A DNA stretch of 64,000 nucleotides from Tenacibaculum sp. MAR_2010_89 (lineage in GTDB: Bacteria; Bacteroidota; Bacteroidia; Flavobacteriales; Flavobacteriaceae), in assembly GCF_900105985.1 (NCBI RefSeq), contig NZ_FNUB01000005.1, positions 3,286,001 to 3,350,000 of the forward strand. Direction: 5' to 3'. Numbering within the stretch: position 1 is the first letter of the stretch; each line of letters opens with the position of its first letter. The notes below the pieces were generated by a model. That model saw only the letters and a list, made by a program, of their open reading frames with translations. It had not been told where the DNA came from and did no database searches. A program made the position numbers and the translations under genes. Positions 26,779-36,447 of this stretch are shown one piece after another.

Positions 26779-29568
26779 ATGAAAAGAGATCTTTCTACTA
26801 TAAATCCAAAGGAAAATATCATAATAAAAGGAGCTAAACTCCATAATTTAAAAGATATAGATGTTGTAATTCCTCGTAACAAACTAGTGGTAATTACTGG
26901 ACTTTCTGGATCTGGTAAATCATCTTTAGCTTTTGATACTTTATATGCTGAAGGCCAAAGGCGATATGTAGAAAGCTTATCATCTTATGCACGCCAGTTT
27001 TTAGGTAAACTACATAAACCTAAAGTAGATTATATTAAAGGGATTTCTCCTGCTATTGCTATTGAGCAAAAAGTAAACTCTACCAATCCAAGATCAACAG
27101 TAGGAACCTCAACAGAGATTTACGATTATATTAAACTACTATATGCTCGTATTGGTAAAACATTTTCTCCTGTTTCTGGCAAAGAAGTAAAAAAACATAC
27201 AGTTACTGATGTTTTAAATTTTATAAAAAAGTTTGAAGAACGTAGTAAATTACTTTTACTAGCTCCTATAACCATAAGTAAAGACCGTAAAATAGAAACT
27301 GTTTTACAAGTACTAATGCAACAAGGATATGCTCGTTTAAAATATAATAACGAAGTGTATCGAATTGATGATTTTCCGATTAAAACCTTTAAAGGAAATG
27401 ATTTTTTTTTAGTTATTGATAGAGTTGTTGTAAAGCACGAAGAAGATTTTTACAATCGATTAGCTGATGCAATTCAAACTGCTTTTTTTGAAGGAAAAGG
27501 AATCTGTTTTGTTGACGACATGTCTACCAATGAAACAACGTCTTTTAGTAATAAATTTGAATTAGATGGAATCACCTTTTTAGAGCCTAATACTCATTTT
27601 TTTAGCTTTAATAATCCGTATGGAGCATGTCCAACCTGTGAAGGTTATGGAAACGTTATAGGAATTGATGAAGAACTAGTTATTCCTAATACTGGTTTAT
27701 CTATATACGAAGATGCCATTTTTGCTTTTAAAACCGATAGTTATAAAAAATATAAAGAAGCTTTAATATTAAATGCAGCTGATTTTAATATACCTATTCA
27801 TAAACCTTGGTTTGAACTTACTGATGAACAAAAGGAGTTAGTGTGGAATGGAACCTCAAAATTTAACGGTATACACCACTTATTCAAAACCTTAGAAGAA
27901 AAAAGTTATAAAATTCAAAACAGAGTTATGTTATCTCGTTACAGAGGTAAAACAACTTGTACCGAATGTAACGGAAAACGATTACGTAAAGAAACAAACT
28001 ATGTAAAAGTATATAATAAGACCATTTCAGAATTAGTTTCTTTACCATTAGATGAACTTGCAAGTTTTTTTAGCACTATAAAGCTTAATAAGTACGAAGA
28101 AAAAATTGGGAAGCGTTTACTTACTGAAATCAATAACAGACTTCAATTTTTACAAGATGTTGGATTAAACTATCTAACTTTAAATAGAACATCAAATACT
28201 CTTTCAGGAGGAGAAAGTCAACGAATTAACCTGGCTACCTCTTTAGGAAGTAGTTTAGTTGGTTCCATGTATATTTTAGATGAACCTAGTATTGGATTAC
28301 ATCCCAAAGACACCGAACGACTTATTAAAGTACTAAAAAATCTACGTGACTTAGGAAATACTGTTATTGTTGTTGAGCATGATGAAGATATCATGAAGGA
28401 GGCCGATTATATTATTGATATTGGTCCGGAAGCTGGTACCTTTGGAGGTAATGTAGTTGCAGAAGGTACTTACAAAGAGCTTTTAAACTCGAACTCATTA
28501 ACTGCTCAATATTTATCTGAAAAGTTAACTATTGAAATACCTAAAAAGCGAAGAGTATCAAAAAATACTATAGATATTATTGGAGCTAGAGAAAATAACT
28601 TAAAAAATATTGATGTTTCTTTCCCTTTAAATAATCTTACTGTAATTACAGGAGTATCAGGTAGTGGTAAAAGTACTTTAGTAAAAAAAATACTATATCC
28701 TGCTATGCAAAAAAAATTAATAGGATATGGTAATAAACTAGGGCAACATACTGAGGTTAAAGGAAGTTTTGAAACACTAAAACATATTGAATTTATTGAT
28801 CAGAACCCTATTGGTCGATCATCTCGCTCAAATCCTGTTACTTATATAAAAGCATATGACGATATTCGTAAACTATTATCTTCACAAAAACTTTCAAAAA
28901 TTAGAAACTATCAACCTAAACACTTCTCTTTTAATGTAGAAGGTGGTCGTTGTGAAGTTTGTAAAGGTGAAGGTGAAGTTACCATTGAAATGCAATTTAT
29001 GGCTGATGTTCACTTACAGTGTGAAGCATGTAATGGTAAACGATTTAAAAAAGAGGTTTTAGAAGTTACTTTTGAAGAAAAAAATATTGATGATATTTTA
29101 AACCTAACAATTGATGATGCTGTATCTTTTTTTACAGAATTTAACCAACCTAAAATAGCAAGAAAGTTAAAACCTTTACAAGATGTTGGTTTAGGATATG
29201 TACAATTAGGTCAATCATCTTCAACACTTTCTGGTGGTGAAGCACAGCGTATAAAACTGGCTTCATTTTTAGTAAAAGGAACCACAAAAGATAAAGCATT
29301 ATTTATTTTTGATGAACCTACGACTGGTTTACATTTTCATGATATTAAAAAACTCTTAAACTCATTTAATGCCTTGATTGAAAGAGGTCATTCTATTATT
29401 GTAATTGAACATAATATTGAATTAATAAAATGCGCAGATTACATAATTGACCTTGGTTTAGAAGGTGGAAAAAATGGCGGTAATTTAATTTTTTCTGGCA
29501 CCCCTGAAGAACTAGTTAAAAACAAAAAATCATATACTTCAAAATACCTTAAAGAGAAAATAATTTAA
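26779..29568 (+). CDS. uvrA: excinuclease ABC subunit UvrA
   Basis: A 929-residue UvrA, the DNA damage-recognition ATPase of nucleotide excision repair. It has two ABC modules: Walker [10 protein letters not shown] at about 40 and GVSGSGKST at about 630, signatures [10 protein letters not shown] and [10 protein letters not shown], and D-loop/Walker [11 protein letters not shown] and [10 protein letters not shown]. Zinc-finger cysteines are in [25 protein letters not shown] and CEACNGKR. Length is normal. Bacteroidota often have two UvrA paralogues; whether this is the main copy cannot be decided here. It is single, between two terminators. Confidence 0.95.
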   Translation: MKRDLSTINPKENIIIKGAKLHNLKDIDVVIPRNKLVVITGLSGSGKSSLAFDTLYAEGQRRYVESLSSYARQFLGKLHKPKVDYIKGISPAIAIEQKVNSTNPRSTVGTSTEIYDYIKLLYARIGKTFSPVSGKEVKKHTVTDVLNFIKKFEERSKLLLLAPITISKDRKIETVLQVLMQQGYARLKYNNEVYRIDDFPIKTFKGNDFFLVIDRVVVKHEEDFYNRLADAIQTAFFEGKGICFVDDMSTNETTSFSNKFELDGITFLEPNTHFFSFNNPYGACPTCEGYGNVIGIDEELVIPNTGLSIYEDAIFAFKTDSYKKYKEALILNAADFNIPIHKPWFELTDEQKELVWNGTSKFNGIHHLFKTLEEKSYKIQNRVMLSRYRGKTTCTECNGKRLRKETNYVKVYNKTISELVSLPLDELASFFSTIKLNKYEEKIGKRLLTEINNRLQFLQDVGLNYLTLNRTSNTLSGGESQRINLATSLGSSLVGSMYILDEPSIGLHPKDTERLIKVLKNLRDLGNTVIVVEHDEDIMKEADYIIDIGPEAGTFGGNVVAEGTYKELLNSNSLTAQYLSEKLTIEIPKKRRVSKNTIDIIGARENNLKNIDVSFPLNNLTVITGVSGSGKSTLVKKILYPAMQKKLIGYGNKLGQHTEVKGSFETLKHIEFIDQNPIGRSSRSNPVTYIKAYDDIRKLLSSQKLSKIRNYQPKHFSFNVEGGRCEVCKGEGEVTIEMQFMADVHLQCEACNGKRFKKEVLEVTFEEKNIDDILNLTIDDAVSFFTEFNQPKIARKLKPLQDVGLGYVQLGQSSSTLSGGEAQRIKLASFLVKGTTKDKALFIFDEPTTGLHFHDIKKLLNSFNALIERGHSIIVIEHNIELIKCADYIIDLGLEGGKNGGNLIFSGTPEELVKNKKSYTSKYLKEKII

Positions 29569-29573
29569 TATTA

Positions 29574-29605
29574 AAAAGTGGAGTTTAATTAGCTCCACTT
29601 TTTTC
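29574..29605. terminator. bidirectional terminator between uvrA and the convergent lipoprotein gene
   Basis: Stem GTGGAG(T) / (A)GCTCCAC with A run on the left and T run on the right, so it can end both convergent transcripts. Confidence 0.85.
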
Positions 29606-29617
29606 TTTTTATTATAA

Positions 29618-30082
29618 CTAACAAACAAAAGTACCTCCACAACCATCACTGGTAACTGTAAAAGTAACAATTCCGGTAAATGGTCCTGCATCAATTTGTA
29701 CTGTGTATACTTCACACGGATTTAAAACCCAATTTGTATTACCATTGTGAGTAACTGTACTAGAATCGACTAAAGTACCTGATGAATTAAAAATTTGATA
29801 AGGTTTTGTAACTCCTGTTGCCATTGCTCCTGTGCCTAAATAATAAAACTTAACTTTAAAACCATAACCACATGGAGTAACAGAATGTACTCCTATTGTA
29901 GGAAATTTATACTTCTTCTTAGTCGCACTTCTTTCACCAGAAGGTTTTTCTTTACTTTCTACAGAGTTTGGCAAAATTGTATCATCATCTTGAGAACAGG
30001 AAACAAAAAATACTGACACTAAAAAAGCATAAAGAATATAACTTAGAAAGTTACTCTTTTTATTTTTAAAATTTTTAAACAT
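29618..30082 (-). CDS. small surface lipoprotein, unknown function
   Basis: A 154-residue lipoprotein; lipobox VSC with Cys29 followed by SQDDD. The mature part has a basic tether (GERSATKKKYKFP) and a beta-rich, Gly/Thr-rich domain with four cysteines (VTPCGYGF, NPCEVYTV, DGCGGTFVC). The acidic residues after the lipid Cys fit surface export in Bacteroidota. It is separated from hmuY by 170 bp with a hairpin, so it is probably its own unit. Family not recognised. Confidence 0.8.
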   Translation of the reverse strand: MFKNFKNKKSNFLSYILYAFLVSVFFVSCSQDDDTILPNSVESKEKPSGERSATKKKYKFPTIGVHSVTPCGYGFKVKFYYLGTGAMATGVTKPYQIFNSSGTLVDSSTVTHNGNTNWVLNPCEVYTVQIDAGPFTGIVTFTVTSDGCGGTFVC

Positions 30083-30184
30083 AATTAATAGTTATTAAAG
30101 GTTACTATTTTATAAGTATGTAAAAGGCAAAAAAATTACCCATTCTTAAAAATTAAAAAGAATTCAATTTCTCTGAAAACTTAA

Positions 30185-30218
30185 AAACCTGTTTAACTTT
30201 TGAAGGCTAAACAGGTTT
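30185..30218 (-). terminator. terminator after hmuY
   Basis: Arms AAACCTGTTTA / TAAACAGGTTT about 35 bp beyond the hmuY stop on the minus strand; the 3' flank on that strand is T-rich (TTTAAGTTTT). Confidence 0.75.
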
Positions 30219-30252
30219 ACGTAACAAAAACTAACAAAATTCAATAAGATAC

Positions 30253-30867
30253 TTATTGAAAACTTTTATCTCCCTTATTAGGGTTATACACATATTTAAA
30301 TGTGAAATATTGTGATGATGTATGTGAAGGTTTTTTATCTTTATAGTAACTTGAAATCTCTACTTTTGCATAGTGTCCGTTATGAGTTTTAATAACTAAT
30401 ACTTTTCCTGGAGCTGGACTTATGGTGTGATTCGAAGAATCATACGTATACCAACCATTACCACTTCCTTTTAATAAAGCTAATGCATCTTTTTTATCTT
30501 GCTTAAACTCACTATCGGTTGGAGCCTCTTTTATTGATGTAAACGTACCAGTTTTTAAAACTAAAGCTGCACTGTGAACTCTATCTATATCTTCTAAAAG
30601 AGCACCTTTCTCGCCTCCGTTTATAATAATTTCTGTGGCTCTAAAAGCAATATCCCAATTATCACCAGTTACTTGTTTTCCTTCAGAAAAACTAAATTTT
30701 GTAAAAGGTCCTGTATAGTTACCTCTCCCCTTTCCTGGCGCATGTAAATTTTCAATACTTTTACTTTCAACCGACTTCACTAATGGTTCATTAGTTTCAT
30801 TATTACTACAAGATGTAATTAAAAAAGCGATAATTAATCCTCCCAAAATTGTTCTTAAATGTTTCAT
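30253..30867 (-). CDS. hmuY: HmuY-family haem-binding lipoprotein
   Basis: A 204-residue lipoprotein (lipobox ITSC, Cys20). The HmuY hallmark is GDNWDIAFRATEIIINGG at about 77-94, plus the C-terminal SQYFTFKYVYNP. In Porphyromonas HmuY captures haem at the surface and hands it to the TonB receptor HmuR. The haem ligands of HmuY are two His in P. gingivalis; which residues serve here cannot be told. It lies 21 bp after the hmuR-like gene, same strand, an intact hmuR-hmuY operon in inverted gene order compared with Porphyromonas (hmuY first). Confidence 0.9.
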   Translation of the reverse strand: MKHLRTILGGLIIAFLITSCSNNETNEPLVKSVESKSIENLHAPGKGRGNYTGPFTKFSFSEGKQVTGDNWDIAFRATEIIINGGEKGALLEDIDRVHSAALVLKTGTFTSIKEAPTDSEFKQDKKDALALLKGSGNGWYTYDSSNHTISPAPGKVLVIKTHNGHYAKVEISSYYKDKKPSHTSSQYFTFKYVYNPNKGDKSFQ

Positions 30868-30888
30868 TCTATAATCCTATTTTTAATA

Positions 30889-32973
30889 TTAAAAGTTAAA
30901 TTGTATTCTTCCATAATATGTTCTACCTAACTGTAAATAACTTTCATTAGGTATTACATTTCCATTACTATCTGTATAATTAAACAGTTCTTTATTTTCA
31001 ATTCCTGTAGAATTAAACAAATTATCTACTCCCACTTGTAAATTCATAAAACCAAGGAATTCCTTTGTAACTGCTGTATTAATTTGTGTGTTTGCTACAA
31101 CAAAATTGTCAAAATCGTCTATTAATAAATTTCCATTTGTATCAAAAGGCGCATATTTACTTCTATAAACACCTCTAATATTCATAGAGAAATTGTGTTC
31201 AAAATTTTCATAAAAAAGTTTTGCATTTAACATATGTTTTGATCTATTGACCAACCCGAAATATGACGAAGCATTTAACTGTTGAGACACACCATTTTCA
31301 TCTCTATAAAAAACGCCTTCTTTTATTCTATTTAACTCCTCTTTATTTCCAGTATCTAAAAATTGATATCCAGTAAAAAATTGAAAATTTCTATTGATTT
31401 TATAATTTACATCTACCTCTATTCCTTGGGTAAATACTTTATTAATGTTTCTGTAAGAAAATGTTCTTGTCCCTTTTGGTAATCCTACTGTTAATGCTGA
31501 AATTCCTGTATCAAAAGTGTCAATTAAATCCTTTATATCATTTCTAAATGCATTTACATTAATCTTTAAATCATTATTTAGGTTAAACTGAAAACCAATA
31601 TTATACCCTATTGATGTTTCTGGTTTTAATTGCTTTTCTATTAAGCTAACTCCTGCTACTCCTTGAAAAAGGTTATGAATTGTATTGGTACCTAATACTA
31701 TATAACCATTTGATACATTTCTAAAATCAAAAAATAATTGCCTAAAATCGGGTACTTTAAATCCAAAACCTGCAGATCCTTTTAACGTTATCATATCATT
31801 TAATTGATAACTAGCTGATAACTTTGGGCTAAAAGCTGATTGGTAACTATTACTTCCTTCATAACGAGCTCCAACAATAACATTAACACCATTAATAGGG
31901 TTAAAATCATACTGTGCAAAACCATACCAAGCTTTATATTGCTTCGCTCCATTTATAGACGACCTATCTAATTCATCAAAATTACCTCCTACACCAGCTA
32001 TTATTGTACCTGAGTTTCCTACTATGTATTTTGACCTAATTTCTGGTCTAAATAAACTTCTATTAAAAAGTGTTGTAACATTATTTAATGTACTTTCCGT
32101 TTTAAACCTTGTAGCATAAAAAGTATAATTAATATCCCATTTATCAGTTAAGAAATGATTCAATTTAACATTTGCATTCCAATCAATTTGATTATTAGTT
32201 ACTGAGTTTATATATTGATTTTGATTATAATATCTTTGTGAAAAGTCTAACTTTAATTTTTCTGACACATCGTATAAAACTTGTGCATTTAGTGTATAAT
32301 TTTGATGTGGATATACAGTTTTTGATGCCGTTAAAGGAGTTAAATCAAATCCTTTACTCGAATTCAAGTTTACGCCTGCGATAACACCAAACTCACCTTC
32401 TCTATAAACTATGTCTCCGTTAATATCAAGCTCATTTTTAGCACCTCCCCTTGTATATAGATGGTATTTACCTTTTAGCTGATCTCTATTTGGCTTTTCA
32501 GTTATAATATTTATAACTCCACCCATTGCTTCTGAACCATATAAAGATGAAGAAGGACCTTTTACAATTTCAATTTGTTTAATGTTATTTACAGTAATTC
32601 TGTTTAAATCAATATTACCAGCTGTTCTTCCTACTACAGGTACACCATCAATTAATATCAAAGTATAATCTGCAGCAATACCCTGAAGTTGCACTCCTTC
32701 TGAGCTTCCTACATCTTTCACTAAAGTTATTCCTGTTTGTTCCAACAAAATATCTTTTAATCGTACTGATCCAGATTTCTCAATTTGTTTTTTCGAAACT
32801 AAAGTTACTGGCATTGGTATAGAAGACAATTGCCTAACCGTTCTTGTAGCCGTTATAATAACCTCATCTAATTTGTTAACCTTTAAAGAATCTTTTACTT
32901 GTTCGTTTTCTTGAGAAAAAGCAGAAGAAGTAAAAACTAACAAACCAAAAAACAATTTTCTATTTAGAAACAT
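30889..32973 (-). CDS. hmuR: TonB-dependent haem receptor, HmuR-like
   Basis: A 694-residue outer-membrane receptor. Signal peptide (FFGLLVFTSSAFSQ), TonB box-like region (LDEVIITATRT), plug at about 45-155 (LKDILLEQTGITLVKDVG, LIDGVPVVGRTAGNIDLNRI, GPSSSLYGSEAMGGVINII) and a 22-strand barrel ending QFNF. It has no carboxypeptidase-like N-terminal domain. The downstream hmuY gene points to haem as the ligand. A perfect -7 box lies 17 bp upstream of the start, in the symmetric region shared with the divergent iron operon. Confidence 0.9.
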   Translation of the reverse strand: MFLNRKLFFGLLVFTSSAFSQENEQVKDSLKVNKLDEVIITATRTVRQLSSIPMPVTLVSKKQIEKSGSVRLKDILLEQTGITLVKDVGSSEGVQLQGIAADYTLILIDGVPVVGRTAGNIDLNRITVNNIKQIEIVKGPSSSLYGSEAMGGVINIITEKPNRDQLKGKYHLYTRGGAKNELDINGDIVYREGEFGVIAGVNLNSSKGFDLTPLTASKTVYPHQNYTLNAQVLYDVSEKLKLDFSQRYYNQNQYINSVTNNQIDWNANVKLNHFLTDKWDINYTFYATRFKTESTLNNVTTLFNRSLFRPEIRSKYIVGNSGTIIAGVGGNFDELDRSSINGAKQYKAWYGFAQYDFNPINGVNVIVGARYEGSNSYQSAFSPKLSASYQLNDMITLKGSAGFGFKVPDFRQLFFDFRNVSNGYIVLGTNTIHNLFQGVAGVSLIEKQLKPETSIGYNIGFQFNLNNDLKINVNAFRNDIKDLIDTFDTGISALTVGLPKGTRTFSYRNINKVFTQGIEVDVNYKINRNFQFFTGYQFLDTGNKEELNRIKEGVFYRDENGVSQQLNASSYFGLVNRSKHMLNAKLFYENFEHNFSMNIRGVYRSKYAPFDTNGNLLIDDFDNFVVANTQINTAVTKEFLGFMNLQVGVDNLFNSTGIENKELFNYTDSNGNVIPNESYLQLGRTYYGRIQFNF

Positions 32974-32989
32974 TCTTAATAATTTTCTG

Positions 32990-32997
32990 CAAATATA
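32990..32997 (-). promoter_or_regulatory. -7 promoter box of hmuR (minus strand)
   Basis: On the minus strand the octamer reads TATATTTG, a perfect TAnnTTTG. It is the mirror partner of the plus-strand box at 33032-33039. Confidence 0.7.
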
Positions 32998-33006
32998 TAT
33001 TCTTAT

Positions 33007-33022
33007 TTTAAATCAATCTAAA
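33007..33022. promoter_or_regulatory. candidate operator between divergent haem and iron promoters
   Basis: A 16-bp imperfect palindrome (TTTAAATC/AATCTAAA, 12 of 16 positions symmetric). Its centre coincides exactly with the midpoint of the two opposing -7 boxes, and over the 50 bp from box to box 17 of 25 base positions are mirror-symmetric. A Fur-like or haem-responsive repressor site is inferred. Confidence 0.5.
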
Positions 33023-33031
33023 TAAATTTTA

Positions 33032-33039
33032 TATTTTTG
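33032..33039 (+). promoter_or_regulatory. -7 promoter box of the DUF6607/TonB iron operon
   Basis: TATTTTTG, fits TAnnTTTG, 31 bp before the ATG at 33071. Confidence 0.65.
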
Positions 33040-33070
33040 CCTAAAATTTTAAAACTTAAATACAAATAGG

Positions 33071-33977
33071 ATGAAAAACATAATATTAGTATCTTTTATA
33101 GCTTTAGTAACCATTAATACTGGGAATGCACAAAGCAAAAAGAAAAAAGATAGAGAAGCTATTAAGAAAATGTGTGGTTGCTTTGAAGTAACTTTCAATT
33201 TTGCAGAAACATTTAACTATAGTAAAGATTCTCTTTACAAGGCTTCAAAAACTAAATCGGATAAAGCCTTAGAATGGGCTGAATTAATCGTTGATGAAAA
33301 GAATGAAATATCTATTCAACATTTACTACAAGTTGGTAATCCTAAAAAACCATACATCGTAAAACACTGGAGGCAAGATTGGGTATATCAAAACAGAGAT
33401 TTTTACATGTTTAATGGAGACAATAACTGGATTTACGAAAACAAATCTAAATCTGAAGTTAAGAAACAGTGGACGCAAAAAGTATATCAAGTAGATGATA
33501 GTCCCCGTTACGAAGGCTCTGGTACTTGGGTCCATGTAGATGGGAAAAGTTATTGGGAAAGCACAACTGATGCTCCATTACCTAGAAGAGAATACACTAA
33601 AAGAAGCGATTATAATGTAACTGAAAGAGGTAACAGACATGAAATAACAAATTACGGTTGGGTTCATGACCAAGACAATAAAAAAATAATTAGAAAACAA
33701 GGTGTAAAAGATATTGTATTAGCTTCTGAAAAGGGTTATAACACCTATGTAAAAGTACCAGACAGTAGATGTAAAGGTGCTCAAGATTGGTGGAAGAAAA
33801 AACACTAATAAATGGCAGTTAGTTAGAAATAAATGGAATGAAGTATATGGCAGAAACAATAACTTATCATTAGAAAGTAAAGTAAAAAATAAACCATTAT
33901 ACAAGCATTTGTTCTCTGATAAAGTAACTCAAGAGAAAGATATAAATGAAGCTATTGAATCTTTTGTAAAAAAATAA
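33071..33977 (+). pseudogene. DUF6607 family protein, frameshifted at an A run near residue 244
   Basis: A signal peptide (to NAQSKKKK) and a first frame 33071-33808 give 245 residues with the DUF6607 pattern (MCGCFEVTFNFAETF, RQDWVYQNRDFYMFNGDN, EYTKRSDYNVTERGNRHEI). The frame stops just after DWWKKKH, while the next frame (to 33977) continues with the missing C terminus NTNKWQLVRNKWNEVYGRNN ... EAIESFVKK. Removing one A from the AAAAAA run at about 33800-33805 restores one 301-residue protein (DWWKKNTNKWQ). It is first in the iron operon. Either a base-call error or a true one-base insertion. Confidence 0.88.
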
Positions 33978-34013
33978 TTCAAACAATACACAAAACCTAC
34001 TAAAAAACAAACA

Positions 34014-36437
34014 ATGAGATTTATATTCTCGCTACTACTAGCCTGTACATTTGTACAAATAACATTCAGTCAAACAACACTACAAGGTACTGTAAAAAAT
34101 GAACAAAATGAGGTAATCCCTTATGCTAACATTTATATAAAAGGAACACAATTAGGAAGTGAAAGTAAAGAAGATGGTAGCTTTATTATTAAAAACATCC
34201 CCTATTCAACCTATACTATTATTGCAAGTGCAGTTGGTTATACTAAATCAATAAAAGAAATTGAACTTAATAATAGTAATGTAAATATTACTTTTATTCT
34301 TAAGTCCGACACTCAATTAAATGAAGTTGAACTTTTTGGTTCAAGAAGAAAAAGAGCAGAAAAACTAGAAACATTAACTAGACTCCCTTTAGCTCCAAAT
34401 GAACAATTACAAAGTATTTCAGTTTTATCACATAAATTAATTAATGATCAAAATGCTATAACATTAAGTGATGTTACTAAAAACGTTGCTGGGGTATACA
34501 CTTTTGCTACCTATGGAAACATTAGAGAAAGTATGTCATTAAGAGGTTATAGAGGTATTCCTTTACTTAAGAATGGTGTTAGAATCAATTCAGATTTTAG
34601 AGGAGTTGGAGTAATTACAGATATGGCTGGAGTTGATAACATTCAAGTTTTAAAAGGTATCTCTGCAATAAGTCAAGGACTTGGTGGCGATTTAGGCTCT
34701 GCTGGTGGTGTAATAAATATTGTTACAAAAACCCCAAAGTTTTATAGTGGTGGTGAAGTTAGCTTAAGAGCTGGAAGTTTTGGACAACTTCGCCCAACTT
34801 TTGATTTTTATGGTCCATTAGACAAGAAAAAAACTGTTGCTTTTAGAGTTGCTGGTTCTTATGACAGAGCTGATAGTTATAGAGCATTTGTAAATTCTGA
34901 ACGTTTTTATATAAATCCGTCTTTAACATGGAAGCCAAACGAAAAAACAACTATTGTTTTAGAAATGGATTATATGGATGATAGTAGAACTCCAGATCAA
35001 GGTACAATCAACTTAGGTACTTATGAAGTTAATAATATTTTAAAACTGCCTAACAATAAGTTTATTGGTTTTGAATCTGATAGAAATAACACCTTAAATA
35101 CAACGTATGCTATACGTTTTGACAGAAAAATTAGTGATAAAATGAGTATTAAAGCTGGTTTATTTACTTCTGATTTACAAACATATGGTGAAACAAGCTA
35201 TGCTTTTCAAGGGGGTGGAAGATCTGGGTTACCAGTTTTACCTACTACGCAAAGGTATAGAGAATATTACGCAGGAGGTAGAAGCGACAAAAACAGTGTT
35301 CTCCAAATAGATTTAGTTGGTAAAGATATTCGAACAGGGTTTTTAAAGCATACATTTCAAATAGGTGTAGATTATAGAAATACTGAATTTGATAATACAG
35401 CCTATACTACAACATACCCTGGAACCAATAATTATGTTGACATTATAGATGTTAATCAACCAATTAACAACACGTTACCTTCTGGTATTAGTTTAACTGA
35501 AAACCCAGCAAGAGCTACAGGGTCAAAAACAAAATCATACGGTTTTACAATACAAGATAAAATTTCTTTAAACCATTGGGCTGATGTATTTTTAGGACTT
35601 CGTTATACTTCATTGGAAAGAACAAAAGGAAACTTTTTAGGTAGGAGTTTAACAGGATCAAAGCGTGATAATGCTTTTAATCCTTTAATAGGTTTTAATA
35701 TAAAACCAACTGAAAATATTATCCTTTTTGGTTCTTATGCAAACAGTTCAAACCCAATGACTTCTTTCTACAGAGATATTAATGGTAACGAACTAGGCAC
35801 TGAGCGTTGGGATCAAATTGAAACAGGAATTAAATCTACTTGGTTTAACAATGCACTGCGTTTTAACCTAACTACTTTCTTTACCAATAGTAAAAACCTA
35901 AACCTACAAGCATTAGATAATACAGGTAATTTCTTAGGGTATTATTTAAAAGGAGGTGAAGACACTAGAAATGGTATTGAAGTTGAACTAATTGGTCGTG
36001 TACTTCCTAATTTAGAAATTATTGGTGGGTATTCTTATTTAGATGCAAAATACAAAGATCATGTTTCATACTACTATAATTCAAGACCTATTAATACTCC
36101 TAAACATACTACTAACTTTTGGGCTCGCTATGAGTTTCAAAATTATTTAAATGGACTGTCATTAGGGGCTGGAGTATATTATTTAGGTGAAAGACCTCAC
36201 AATGTTTGGTCTAGAAACTATACACATACAGGAGTTGTTCCTGATGCAAAGCCTTTTGATTTAAAAGCGTACACAACAGTAAATCTTCAAGCTTCATATA
36301 AATTTAACAGAAGCTTAAGTTTAGATGTATTTGGGAACAATATATTTAACGCCATAGGCTTTAATGCGTATCGTACTGTATATTTAAATAGAATTCAACC
36401 TGCTAGTTTCGGAACAACGCTACGTTATAAATTTTAA
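34014..36437 (+). CDS. TonB-dependent siderophore-type receptor
   Basis: An 807-residue receptor. Signal peptide (1-19, ending FSQ), carboxypeptidase-regulatory-like domain at 22-95 (LQGTVKNEQNEVIPYANIYI), plug at about 130-240 (LSDVTKNVAGVYTF, MSLRGYRGIPLLKNGVRI, GLGGDLGSAGGVINIVTKTP) and a barrel ending FGTTLRYKF. The plug and barrel resemble ferrichrome/catecholate siderophore receptors. It follows DUF6607 by 36 bp and precedes ankyrin, DUF2271 and a PepSY-flavodoxin reductase gene, which supports iron as the cargo. Confidence 0.92.
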   Translation: MRFIFSLLLACTFVQITFSQTTLQGTVKNEQNEVIPYANIYIKGTQLGSESKEDGSFIIKNIPYSTYTIIASAVGYTKSIKEIELNNSNVNITFILKSDTQLNEVELFGSRRKRAEKLETLTRLPLAPNEQLQSISVLSHKLINDQNAITLSDVTKNVAGVYTFATYGNIRESMSLRGYRGIPLLKNGVRINSDFRGVGVITDMAGVDNIQVLKGISAISQGLGGDLGSAGGVINIVTKTPKFYSGGEVSLRAGSFGQLRPTFDFYGPLDKKKTVAFRVAGSYDRADSYRAFVNSERFYINPSLTWKPNEKTTIVLEMDYMDDSRTPDQGTINLGTYEVNNILKLPNNKFIGFESDRNNTLNTTYAIRFDRKISDKMSIKAGLFTSDLQTYGETSYAFQGGGRSGLPVLPTTQRYREYYAGGRSDKNSVLQIDLVGKDIRTGFLKHTFQIGVDYRNTEFDNTAYTTTYPGTNNYVDIIDVNQPINNTLPSGISLTENPARATGSKTKSYGFTIQDKISLNHWADVFLGLRYTSLERTKGNFLGRSLTGSKRDNAFNPLIGFNIKPTENIILFGSYANSSNPMTSFYRDINGNELGTERWDQIETGIKSTWFNNALRFNLTTFFTNSKNLNLQALDNTGNFLGYYLKGGEDTRNGIEVELIGRVLPNLEIIGGYSYLDAKYKDHVSYYYNSRPINTPKHTTNFWARYEFQNYLNGLSLGAGVYYLGERPHNVWSRNYTHTGVVPDAKPFDLKAYTTVNLQASYKFNRSLSLDVFGNNIFNAIGFNAYRTVYLNRIQPASFGTTLRYKF

Positions 36438-36447
36438 TTAAAGAAAA

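Noticed and set aside
33795..33810. Programmed frameshifting at the A run of the DUF6607 gene
   Set aside because: The run is short, and no stimulatory pseudoknot or known role for frameshifting in this family is apparent.
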